This document shows, piece by piece, positions 1-6,589 of a stretch of DNA of 49,083 nt. The notes under the pieces were generated by a model that had not been told where the DNA came from, ran no database searches, and was given only the letters and a program-made list of their open reading frames with translations. The stretch is from Lacticaseibacillus porcinae (GTDB taxonomy: Bacteria; Bacillota; Bacilli; Lactobacillales; Lactobacillaceae): assembly GCF_003946305.1 (NCBI RefSeq), contig NZ_RHNS01000022.1, positions 1 through 49,083 on the forward strand. The letters are read 5' to 3'. The translations under genes were made by a program, and so were the position numbers. Numbering within the stretch: the stretch's first letter is position 1; each line of letters starts with the position of its first letter.

Positions 1-76
1 AGCGCCTTGAGACGCTGCCGGTAACGGGGGCTTATAGCCCCAGAGCAAGCCACCCGTTTAACGGGTGGTTTTTGAC
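1..76 (+). mobile_element. Probable IS200/IS605-type right end (tnpB side)
   Basis: The window opens with GC-rich stem-loops: GGGGC/GCCCC around a TTATA loop (about 38-52), then CCACCCG-TTTAA-CGGGTGG (about 51-69) followed by TTTTTGAC. Subterminal hairpins next to a short end sequence are typical of the right end of IS200/IS605 elements, where the 3' end of tnpB overlaps a guide RNA. No transposase is inside the window, so this rests on structure only. The hairpin could also act as a terminator for the gene to the left. Confidence 0.45.
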
Positions 77-113
77 TGTCGAATACGAAACTCAACCAAA
101 AGGAGGCTCAGCG

Positions 114-791
114 TTGATCACTTACACTTATTTCACCCAAGCCATTGTTGATAGCAAAACCCAACAGCCATCTGGCTATGAACTGTTATTACGGGCTTGG
201 AATGCTGAGCAAAACGCTTGGTTACTACCACATGATTTCGAAATTACGGTTAAAATGCAAATGCGGATGATGAAACATGTGTTGCGGAATTTACCGATCA
301 AAAATGTGTCGATCAACTTAACGGCTAAACAATTTGCCGCCGAAGATACCATGCAACAGCTGATCACGTTTGCTGGCCGCACGCCTGATTTGGGTAATTT
401 GACTGTCGAACTTACTCAAGCACCAACGCTTGAAGAAATTCAAACGATCGGTCAACAATATCGCCAATCAGGGATCGGCTTAGCCTTAGATGATGTGGGC
501 ACAGATCTTGATGATTTTGAATTGGTCAAACAACTCACACCGCATGTGGATATGCTGAAGTATGCCTTGCAAAATATGCGTGATCTCGATCGTGTTGCCG
601 AAGCGCCGACAGATATTCCGCGGTGGAAGGCCTTGGCAAATGACGCTGGCGTAGATTTCACGTTAGAAGGCATCGAGTCGTTTCAAGATGTACAATTGGC
701 GCATCATTTGGGTATCAACTGGCTACAAGGCTTTTACTTCTCGCGCCCAGCTGAAAAGCTACAAACCTCAGAAAATACGCCACTATTATAG
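114..791 (+). CDS. EAL-domain protein (c-di-GMP phosphodiesterase-like)
   Basis: A 225-residue stand-alone EAL domain with no GGDEF, PAS or membrane segment. The TTG at 114 is chosen because AGGAGG lies at 101-106; an in-frame upstream TTG at 72 has no ribosome site and sits in the IS-end hairpin. Signature motifs are present but diverged: GYELLLR for the EAL motif, SINLT for the Asn motif, VELTQ, LDDVGT for DDFGT, DMLK, LEGIE and LQGFYFSRP. Most metal and substrate positions of the family (Glu, Asn, Glu, Asp-Asp, Lys, Glu, Gln) look retained, so activity is possible, but the degeneracy also fits a c-di-GMP sensor. The gene is monocistronic, with a terminator right after it. Confidence 0.8.
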   Translation: MITYTYFTQAIVDSKTQQPSGYELLLRAWNAEQNAWLLPHDFEITVKMQMRMMKHVLRNLPIKNVSINLTAKQFAAEDTMQQLITFAGRTPDLGNLTVELTQAPTLEEIQTIGQQYRQSGIGLALDDVGTDLDDFELVKQLTPHVDMLKYALQNMRDLDRVAEAPTDIPRWKALANDAGVDFTLEGIESFQDVQLAHHLGINWLQGFYFSRPAEKLQTSENTPLL

Positions 792-800
792 CGACTAAGC

Positions 801-830
801 AAAAAGAGCCTGTCAATGGGCTCTTTTTAT
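801..830 (+). terminator. Intrinsic terminator after the EAL gene
   Basis: AGAGCC (805-810) pairs with GGCTCT (819-824) around TGTCAATG and is followed by a T run. Confidence 0.85.
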
Positions 831-841
831 GTGGTTTGGAC

Positions 842-870
842 TTGCACCAACAATACTTGTCCACTAAACT
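842..870 (+). promoter_or_regulatory. Promoter of the MarR gene
   Basis: TTGCAC (842-847), a 17-nt spacer and TAAACT (865-870), about 30 nt before the start codon of the MarR-family gene. Confidence 0.5.
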
Positions 871-899
871 ATTAATCATTGAAACAATAGGAGGACCTC

Positions 900-1328
900 A
901 TGGAACTAGAAAACGAGCACAGCGTCGTCGAAGCGTTGTACCGCTTGAACACCTTGAATCAAGGCCACATTTTAAGTAAGCTGCGGGAACTGAGTTTAAC
1001 GATCCACCAAGCACGGAGCTTATTATTCATCGCCAAACACCCACAAACCAGTCAAAAAAAGCTTGCTGATTATTTAGGGAAGCAAGATGCCACAGTTACC
1101 AACTTAGTGAAAGTGTTGGAACAGCGCGATTTGGTCTCACGGGCAGTTGTCGCTGGCAATGAACGTCAAAAAGCCGTGTCTCTTACCACCAAAGGCCAAG
1201 CTTTAGTGGTGAAGATCCACGGCGTTTTCCATGATCGTGAAGCCGCAGTGGAAAGTCTACTGACCACCACTGAGCACACCCAATTATTAAATTTATTGCA
1301 TCGCTTAAGCCAAGAACTTAACGCATGA
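900..1328 (+). CDS. MarR-family transcriptional regulator
   Basis: 142 residues with a winged-helix fold of the MarR type. The recognition region is SQKKLADYLGKQDATVTNLVK (about residues 57-77), followed by the wing VSRAVVAGNERQKAVSLTTKGQ. The ATG at 900 has GAGGAC at 891-896. MarR proteins are dimeric, often ligand-responsive repressors of stress or efflux genes. No obvious target sits downstream: the next genes converge on it and overlap its last 11 bases. The target may therefore be itself or a distant gene. Confidence 0.88.
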   Translation: MELENEHSVVEALYRLNTLNQGHILSKLRELSLTIHQARSLLFIAKHPQTSQKKLADYLGKQDATVTNLVKVLEQRDLVSRAVVAGNERQKAVSLTTKGQALVVKIHGVFHDREAAVESLLTTTEHTQLLNLLHRLSQELNA

Positions 1329-1614
1329 TCAACGAGTTGGCACCACTGAGGTTCAGGTAATATAAAAAGGCGAGCAGCCCGTTGCCGATGAAGGAGATCA
1401 CAATCAAGGCAAATGGTAAGGTGAAGACATGTGACCAAGTGTCAAAGTTGAACCGACCTTTGCGCTGTCCGCGATAGCCGAAGACAAAAATCAACAAAAT
1501 AATGGTGAAAATGATCTGGACGCCGAAGCCTAAGCTAGTGGAAAAGTTGCCTTGGCGTTGCAAATATAAGCTACCAAACGCAAGGGCGTCAATGATCAAA
1601 CTGAGAAGTGGCAT
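1318..1614 (-). CDS. Small three-TM membrane protein
   Basis: 98 residues with about three hydrophobic segments (near residues 3-17, 28-46 and 66-88) and a basic loop GYRGQRKGRF. I do not recognise the family. AAGGAGC precedes the ATG at good spacing. The gene starts only 3 nt after the stop codon of the esterase gene, so the two are almost certainly co-transcribed. Its 3' end overlaps the convergent MarR gene by 11 bases. Confidence 0.7.
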   Translation of the reverse strand: MPLLSLIIDALAFGSLYLQRQGNFSTSLGFGVQIIFTIILLIFVFGYRGQRKGRFNFDTWSHVFTLPFALIVISFIGNGLLAFLYYLNLSGANSLIMR

Positions 1615-1617
1615 AAA

Positions 1618-2379
1618 TTAGCTCCTTAATAGGTGATAGTTGAAAAAGTCGATGGTATTTGGCATCGCCTGCGCAGTGTACCCACGCGCATGATGATGGC
1701 CAGGCATCACTTGAATGGTGACACTTTGACCAAGTCCTGCGGCTTTGCCTTGAAAACGCAAAGCATGCGACAAAGGTGCCAGTTCTTGTTGGCTATTGCA
1801 GATCAACGTCGGGGCGAGATTTTGATTCAACCCGACTAACGGATCCGCTTCAGCTAACAATTCTGGATCCAAGGCGCCAAGGTATGCTTGCAGCACATAT
1901 TTGTAAAAGGCTGCTTCAGCCAATGGCTTAGGTCCAGTCGCCGCCACTGCTGCGCGCACAGTGGTGTGATCTTGTAGCCATGCGGCAAAGTCAAGCAAAG
2001 GGCTCCAAGCTACAGTGGGATAATGTCCCGCTTCATTTTGCATCAAGGCCATGGTCGCGCCAGCGGAAACCCCAAATAATCCGATGCGGTCGCGATCAAA
2101 ATCGTAAGTTGATTGTTTTAACCACGTGCAAGCATTGGCTATATCATTTGGTGCATCAGGAAACCGGTGTACTGGCGACAGGCGGTAGTTGGGAATTGCC
2201 ACCAAGTAACCAGCCGCGGCCAACTGTTGACCAATTTCGGCATCTTTGTGTTTATCGCCGCGAATCCAACCGCCACCATGCACATAAATGATCAGTGCTT
2301 GGTTTGGCTGATCTGGAAAATACAGATCCATTTTTTGTAAGGCATCGTTGCCATATGCAACATCTAGCAGTTCTGACAT
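1618..2379 (-). CDS. Alpha/beta hydrolase (esterase/lipase)
   Basis: 253 residues resembling the hormone-sensitive-lipase/carboxylesterase group. HGGGW (about residues 34-38) forms the oxyanion hole, GVSAG (about 103-107) holds the nucleophile Ser, and a His in the C-terminal GHHHARGY segment completes the likely triad. Two ATG codons lie side by side; the second (2379) is better spaced from GGAGGG. There is no signal peptide, so it should act in the cytoplasm on short acyl esters. It is the first gene of a two-gene operon with the small membrane protein. The substrate cannot be told from sequence. Confidence 0.85.
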   Translation of the reverse strand: MSELLDVAYGNDALQKMDLYFPDQPNQALIIYVHGGGWIRGDKHKDAEIGQQLAAAGYLVAIPNYRLSPVHRFPDAPNDIANACTWLKQSTYDFDRDRIGLFGVSAGATMALMQNEAGHYPTVAWSPLLDFAAWLQDHTTVRAAVAATGPKPLAEAAFYKYVLQAYLGALDPELLAEADPLVGLNQNLAPTLICNSQQELAPLSHALRFQGKAAGLGQSVTIQVMPGHHHARGYTAQAMPNTIDFFNYHLLRS

Positions 2380-2451
2380 CATTCACCCTCCACAATAATT
2401 TAATTATACCGCGAGGGTGACGGTTAAACCAACCGTCTCAAGGAGGAGAAA

Positions 2452-3324
2452 ATGCGATTCAGCTTTACCACCATAGCGCCTCGCAATACCACTGTTAAAG
2501 TCGCGTTAGCTGAACAAGGGGTCAGCCACCGGCTATTAAAAAAATTATTTGACGCACAGTTGGTTTGGGTCGATCACCAACGTCAAACGCATAATCGTGA
2601 AATTAAAGCAGGGGCGGTAGTGCGGTTTGAATTACCGGATGAAGGGCATGTGGCGTTGAGCGCCAAGCCTTTGGTTGTGGTGCAAGAGTTGGAGAATTGG
2701 GTGATCGTGAATAAACCTGCAGGCTTGGCCAGTGTGCCTGGTCCGAGTTCACCAGATGATTCGCTGCTTAATCGGGTTGCCGCCTGGTTACACGAACAAG
2801 GCTTCGAACATCCGCAACCAGCCATTATCACCAGACTTGATCGCGATACCACTGGCTTGGTGTTGGTGGCGAAGCATCCCTTTGCCCAAGGACGATTGGA
2901 TGCTTTAGGGGTCAACGCCCAACTCACCAAACGTTATTTGGCCGTGGTCTCAGGGCAATTGCCGCAAAGTGGGCGCATCGAGGCGCCTTTGGCCAAAGCT
3001 AGCGATGGCATCCATCGAGAAGTCAATCCAAACGGGCAAAATGCGATCACCGATTATCAAGTCGTGACGCAAGGGGAGAACAACGCTTTGGTGCGGGTTC
3101 ACTTGTTAACTGGCCGCACCCATCAGATCCGCGCGCATTTCGCTTATCTTGGCCATCCAGTGGTTGGGGATGCTTTGTACGGCGGCGATCTCAGTGAATT
3201 TTCGACGCAATTGCTACAAGCTAGCGAGTTAAGTTTTCAAGATCCCTTCACGCAAACGCAGATCACTGCGGCGTTGCCGATGCCAAAAGCTTGGCAGGCG
3301 GCCATCAAAAAAGCCGGAAATTAA
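2452..3324 (+). CDS. RluA-family RNA pseudouridine synthase
   Basis: 290 residues. An N-terminal S4-like RNA-binding part (about 15-65) is followed by the catalytic domain with RLDRDTTGL, where Asp130 is the expected catalytic aspartate. The later motif LLTGRTHQIRAHFAYLGHPV is a family hallmark. The enzyme isomerises specific uridines to pseudouridine in rRNA or tRNA; lactobacilli carry several paralogues, so the site is not assigned. AAGGAGG precedes the ATG. The gene ends at a strong terminator shared with the convergent usp gene. Confidence 0.93.
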   Translation: MRFSFTTIAPRNTTVKVALAEQGVSHRLLKKLFDAQLVWVDHQRQTHNREIKAGAVVRFELPDEGHVALSAKPLVVVQELENWVIVNKPAGLASVPGPSSPDDSLLNRVAAWLHEQGFEHPQPAIITRLDRDTTGLVLVAKHPFAQGRLDALGVNAQLTKRYLAVVSGQLPQSGRIEAPLAKASDGIHREVNPNGQNAITDYQVVTQGENNALVRVHLLTGRTHQIRAHFAYLGHPVVGDALYGGDLSEFSTQLLQASELSFQDPFTQTQITAALPMPKAWQAAIKKAGN

Positions 3325-3339
3325 TTTTCCGGCTTTTTT
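3307..3339. terminator. Bidirectional terminator between rluA-like gene and usp
   Basis: AAGCCGGAAA pairs with TTTTCCGGCTT around TTAA, with A and T runs on both sides. It serves the two converging genes. Confidence 0.9.
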
Positions 3340-3345
3340 GTACAA

Positions 3346-3837
3346 TTATTTCGTTGGTTTTGGCTTCTTGGTGGAGGCTAAAGCCGGTTGATTTTGTAAA
3401 TCGGTGCGAACCACTAACACGTCGCAAGTGGCGTTGCGGGTGACATATTCAGTGACACTGCCGATCAACAAACGTTCCACTGCATTTAAGCCGGTAGCAC
3501 CGATCATGATCAAATCAATGTTGTGTTGTTTCGGCATATCGCGAGCGATAATGGTTTTTGGGGCACCATATTCAATGGTGTAGCTGACTTTTTGCAACCC
3601 AGCGTCTTTAGCTTGTTGCATGTATTTTTCCATGGTTTGCTTCGCGGTTTCGGTGACTTGTTCGACCATGGCGGAGTCAAAACTGGACACGTTTTGAAAC
3701 GCGCGGGTGTCGACGGTGTGCACCATGAACAATTCCCCGTCGTTACGCTTGGCAACAGCGATCGCTTTTTCAAAAGCTAATTCAGATTCATAAGAGCCGT
3801 CGATCGCAACCAAAATGTGTTTGTATTGTTGTAACAT
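3346..3837 (-). CDS. Universal stress protein (UspA family)
   Basis: 163 residues. The fold is recognisable from HILVAIDGSYESELAFEKAIAVA at the N-terminus and the nucleotide-binding motif GATGLNAVERLLIGSVTEYV (G-x2-G-x9-GS), so it is probably of the ATP-binding type. The ATG at 3837 is preferred over the GTG at 3846, which lies inside the ribosome site AAGAGGTG. The C-terminus is Lys/Pro-rich (KKPKPTK). It follows a small membrane protein in a two-gene operon with its own promoter near 4199-4227. The nearby RNA genes upstream fit the Lacto-usp neighbourhood. Confidence 0.92.
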   Translation of the reverse strand: MLQQYKHILVAIDGSYESELAFEKAIAVAKRNDGELFMVHTVDTRAFQNVSSFDSAMVEQVTETAKQTMEKYMQQAKDAGLQKVSYTIEYGAPKTIIARDMPKQHNIDLIMIGATGLNAVERLLIGSVTEYVTRNATCDVLVVRTDLQNQPALASTKKPKPTK

Positions 3838-3891
3838 GTCTATCACCTCTTAACTTTATTATAAGCCATTGAAGCGCTTTGTGAAAGCCGT

Positions 3892-4167
3892 TTACATATT
3901 GAGAAATTTTGGTAAGCGAGCGCCAAGTAATCCACCAGCCAAAGCGCCTAAGATCAAGGCTGCGATTTGCAACCACTGATTGGGGACAAACGCCGCAATC
4001 ACGGCAATGATGCCGGCGACGATCAACAATAACGCGTAGTTGGATAAGGTTTTCCCGAGTTTTTCAGGAACGTCTTTCAAGGTTAAAAAATTGTGTTGAC
4101 GATGGCCGAATAAATAGCCGGCTAAGGCAAATAATACCACTGCGTAAATCAACATGATGACAGTCAT
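3892..4167 (-). CDS. Small membrane protein upstream of usp
   Basis: 91 residues, mostly hydrophobic, with about three membrane segments (near 3-20, 42-60 and 65-85) and a charged loop HRQHNFLTLKDVPEKLGKT after the first. AAGGAGC precedes the ATG. The family is not recognised. It is the first gene of the operon with usp (54-nt gap), and the promoter TTGCCC-N17-TACAAT lies just upstream, so the pair is probably induced together. Confidence 0.7.
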   Translation of the reverse strand: MTVIMLIYAVVLFALAGYLFGHRQHNFLTLKDVPEKLGKTLSNYALLLIVAGIIAVIAAFVPNQWLQIAALILGALAGGLLGARLPKFLNM

Positions 4168-4198
4168 GACTGAGCTCCTTTAAATACACTTTAAATTC

Positions 4199-4227
4199 AT
4201 TGTACCTGCCATCAGCCAGTGGGGCAA
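4199..4227 (-). promoter_or_regulatory. Promoter of the membrane protein-usp operon
   Basis: On the minus strand TTGCCC (4227-4222), a 17-nt spacer and TACAAT (4204-4199), 32 nt before the start codon. It implies that the upstream RNA gene need not be a leader of this operon. Confidence 0.5.
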
Positions 4228-4250
4228 CCGCAGTAAAAGGTTTGGCGCCA

Positions 4251-4290
4251 CGAAAACCACGGCCCAGCAATTCTCACACTGGCCCGTGGT
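4251..4290 (-). terminator. Terminator-like hairpin ending the 377-nt RNA
   Basis: GGCC-C-GTGG (4281-4289) pairs with CCACGGCC (4257-4264) with one bulge. On the minus strand it is followed by TTTTCG. Confidence 0.55.
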
Positions 4291-4627
4291 CCGTTACTTA
4301 TCTCATTTGTTCCTTTGGCGCGCAAGAAACACGCCTTAGGGTGGTGCGGTATTATATCGAGGATTTCGTTCCCCGCCGGATCAGACAGGCAGAATCACCA
4401 GCTGCGCGAACTTGGATGGCTACCAAGATTATCCAAGCCTGTGGGCGGACTCCCACATGTTGCTCACTTACCCTGTGTTACCGTAGCTCGGATCGCGGTT
4501 TCGTCATGCGCACTCTGGGTAGTAGGACTTTGACTGCTGTCACCAACAGCCAAGGCGAGCGTACCAATGAAGGTCAAAGACTGCAAGCCAAGCTCGAGTC
4601 TCAACTACTTTGATCTTCGCGGAATTC
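4251..4627 (-). ncRNA. Candidate structured RNA gene, about 377 nt, unidentified
   Basis: No convincing protein fits here, yet the segment is GC-richer than the spacer beside it and full of complementary arms. Examples on the minus strand are CTTGGAT/ATCCAAG, CTTTGAC/GTCAAAG enclosing GCTGT/ACAGC, GTAGT/ACTAC, GTGGG/CCCAC and GGCGTG/CGCGCC. It starts after a TTGCAT-N17-TACCAT promoter and ends at a GC-rich hairpin followed by TTTTCG. Known large RNAs were considered: the RNase P core GAGGAAAGTCC, a tmRNA tag ending ALAA, the SRP tip and a T-box TGGNACCGCG are all absent. It lies between a 6S-like RNA and the usp operon. Ends are estimates. Confidence 0.5.
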
Positions 4628-4633
4628 ACTATG

Positions 4634-4662
4634 ATGGTATCATGACTTTAAAATAAATGCAA
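4634..4662 (-). promoter_or_regulatory. Promoter of the 377-nt RNA
   Basis: Minus strand: TTGCAT (4662-4657), a 17-nt spacer and TACCAT (4639-4634). The same -35 hexamer and spacing are used by the 6S-like gene upstream. Confidence 0.5.
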
Positions 4663-4855
4663 CCAATCGGTCGAGAATATTTTTAAGTGCCAACTATTGC
4701 TTGATATTATCGCGTTTTCAATGAGTTTCACAATGTATACCAATTTTTAAATCGTTTATTTCTAAAATGAGGTCACTTGCCAACGAAGTCCATTTCCGCA
4801 GCCTCAGTTGATGACAAACCCGTCGATCGACAATAGTTGAAAAGTCAATTCGAAA
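4663..4855. other. AT-rich spacer between two RNA genes
   Basis: About 190 bases, AT-rich, with no gene and no strong hairpin. A GGTATACAT box on the minus strand near 4736 could be a further -10 element, but I see no matching -35. Confidence 0.4.
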
Positions 4856-4859
4856 GCAC

Positions 4860-4881
4860 AAAAAAACCGGCCGAAGCCGGC
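4860..4881 (-). terminator. Terminator of the 6S-like RNA
   Basis: CCGGC and GCCGG close a TTCG tetraloop, followed on the minus strand by seven Ts. Confidence 0.9.
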
Positions 4882-5090
4882 TAAGTCGCGAAGACTTAAA
4901 TGAAAGGCTAGTAGTACCGTTCTCTTCCCGTTCTGTTGAAACCCGCTAATAAGCAAGTGGGTCCAAACGTCCAAGGCGTTAGCGATTCAGTGAAAGAATC
5001 ACACGGCATTGGGCTCTGATGGTCCCAAGGTCTCGAAACTGTTCGGTCAACTGAATTATGGGAAGCGCGCATACCTTAGGTGACTTCCAT
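4860..5090 (-). ncRNA. ssrS: 6S RNA / Lacto-usp-type RNA
   Basis: A transcript of about 230 nt is defined by a near-consensus promoter (TTGCAT-N17-TATGAT) and a perfect terminator (CCGGC-TTCG-GCCGG with seven Ts). The body can fold as one long interrupted hairpin: CTTCCC near the 5' side pairs with GGGAAG near the 3' side, with inner stems such as GATTC/GAATC. That is the general 6S layout. Position supports the call: 6S RNA lies beside rarA (yrvN) in Bacillus, and the Lactobacillales Lacto-usp motif, later proposed to be 6S RNA, lies upstream of usp genes. Both neighbours are present here. The RNA would bind RNA polymerase holoenzyme in stationary phase. Confidence 0.65.
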
Positions 5091-5096
5091 GGTTAA

Positions 5097-5125
5097 ATCA
5101 TAGCATGATATTTCTTGAGATGCAA
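5097..5125 (-). promoter_or_regulatory. Promoter of the 6S-like RNA
   Basis: Minus strand: TTGCAT (5125-5120), a 17-nt spacer and TATGAT (5102-5097). The expected transcript start is near 5090. Confidence 0.7.
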
Positions 5126-5139
5126 GTCAGACCCCTGAG

Positions 5140-5180
5140 GTGAAACAGCGTGGCTTCAACATTGGTAGCGCTGTTTTCAC
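5140..5180. repeat. Inverted repeat downstream of rarA
   Basis: GTGAAACAGCG (5140-5150) and CGCTGTTTTCAC (5169-5180) form a near-perfect stem. No T run follows on either side, so it is either a weak rarA terminator or a processing or protein-binding site just before the 6S promoter. Confidence 0.5.
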
Positions 5181-5201
5181 TAACACTTTACCCCGCGATT
5201 G

Positions 5202-6479
5202 TCAATTTTTTCGCCCTTGGAGCTGATGGAGTTGCGCGAGCCGTTGGGCTAAGGCTTGCTCATACTTCCCAGTGGTTTTAGGCGTATAGTATTGGCGATC
5301 ACGCAAGGTTTCTGGTAAATAGTCTTGCTTGACCCAATCGCCTGGATAGTCATGGGGGAATTTATAATCTACGCCATGGCCTAAGGCTGCAGCGCCTTTG
5401 TAATGGGCGTCTTTTAAAGCATCAGGGATCGCGCCAGAATGGCCTGCTTTGATATCTGCTAACGCTGCATCGATGGCGTCAATAGCGGTATTGGACTTTG
5501 GTGCCAAGCATAAGTCGATCACGGCGTTGGCTAAAGGAATGCGACCTTCTGGTAACCCGAGGCGCTCAGCGGCTTGAATGGCCGTTAAAGTGCGACTGGC
5601 AGTTTGTGGGTTCGCCAAGCCGATATCTTCATAAGCGATCACCAGCAATCGTCGCAAAATACTTGGTAAGTCGCCGATGGTGATCAACCGCGCTAAATAG
5701 TGAAGGGCAGCATCCACATCAGAGCCACGGATACTTTTTTGAAAAGCTGAGATCAAATCATAATGGGCATCGCCGTCAGCGTCGCCGTCGATAGCACGCT
5801 TTTGCAAACATTGATGCATGATCGTGTCTGTGATGGTGATGTGGCCATCGACTTCAGGCGTCGACAACACGGCTAACTCCAAAGCATTGAGTGCAGAACG
5901 CAAGTCACCATTCGTCGCATGGGTCAAAAATTCTCGCGCCGCTTTTTCCAAAATAACTGGATAATTGCCTAAGCCGCGAGTTTTATCCGCCAAAGCGCGG
6001 GTGACGGCTTGATCGATATCTTCAGCTGTCAGCGGAAATACTTGAAAGATCTGGGTCCGGCTGCGAATCGCAGGCAAAATACTCATATAAGGATTTTCAG
6101 TGGTGGCGCCAACTAACACAATGCGACCAGATTCCAAATGTGGCAACAAAAAATCTTGTTTGGTTTTGTCCAAGCGGTGAATTTCATCAAGTAGTAAAAT
6201 CACGGTGCCAGACATTTTGGCTTCTTCGGCAACGATTTGAAGGTCTTTTTTGGTATCAGTTGCCGCATTTAAGGTCCGAAAGGCGTATTTTGTGGTGCCA
6301 GCGATCGCGCTAGCAATACTCGTTTTCCCAGTACCAGGCGGGCCATACAAAATCATCGAGCTCAGCCGTAAAGCTTGAACCATGCGGCGAATGATTTGAC
6401 CTTCACCGACTAAATGTTGCTGGCCGACCACTTCATCCAAATTCTTCGGGCGCATCCGAAAGGCAAGCGGTTGTTGCAT
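5202..6479 (-). CDS. rarA: Replication-associated recombination protein A (RarA/MgsA AAA+ ATPase)
   Basis: 425 residues. Walker A is GPPGTGKTS (about 46-54), Walker B is LLLDEIHRL, and GATTENP is a family hallmark of the clamp-loader-like AAA+ core. The C-terminal tetramerisation part contains AYEDIGLANP and HYKGAAALGHG. It acts at stalled or gapped replication forks. The ATG at 6479 follows AAAGGAGG by 6 nt; two nearer or upstream ATGs are poorly placed. The neighbouring 6S-like RNA matches the Bacillus yrvN-bsrA arrangement. Confidence 0.96.
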   Translation of the reverse strand: MQQPLAFRMRPKNLDEVVGQQHLVGEGQIIRRMVQALRLSSMILYGPPGTGKTSIASAIAGTTKYAFRTLNAATDTKKDLQIVAEEAKMSGTVILLLDEIHRLDKTKQDFLLPHLESGRIVLVGATTENPYMSILPAIRSRTQIFQVFPLTAEDIDQAVTRALADKTRGLGNYPVILEKAAREFLTHATNGDLRSALNALELAVLSTPEVDGHITITDTIMHQCLQKRAIDGDADGDAHYDLISAFQKSIRGSDVDAALHYLARLITIGDLPSILRRLLVIAYEDIGLANPQTASRTLTAIQAAERLGLPEGRIPLANAVIDLCLAPKSNTAIDAIDAALADIKAGHSGAIPDALKDAHYKGAAALGHGVDYKFPHDYPGDWVKQDYLPETLRDRQYYTPKTTGKYEQALAQRLAQLHQLQGRKN

Positions 6480-6529
6480 GATCATCCTCCTTTGATGATT
6501 TTTTTCCATCATAGCACAACTGGGCAAAC

Positions 6530-6557
6530 TTGCATGTGACTGCCAGCGTGTTACGAT
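6530..6557 (+). promoter_or_regulatory. Promoter of the GshAB-like gene
   Basis: TTGCAT (6530-6535), a 16-nt spacer and TACGAT (6552-6557), in the 110-bp divergent region with rarA. Confidence 0.45.
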
Positions 6558-6589
6558 AAGATGACAATGTAAAAAGGCGGATGATCAAC

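Noticed and set aside
4200-4613. Open frame of 137 codons on the plus strand
   Set aside because: It runs through the hairpin-rich RNA region, has no ribosome site, an Arg/Cys/Ser-rich composition and no family resemblance.
4251-4627. RNase P RNA, tmRNA or T-box leader
   Set aside because: The conserved GAGGAAAGTCC core, a tag ending in ALAA with a tRNA-like 3' end, and the TGGNACCGCG T-box sequence are all absent. The plus-strand GGGTGGTGCGGTAT only superficially resembles a T-box.
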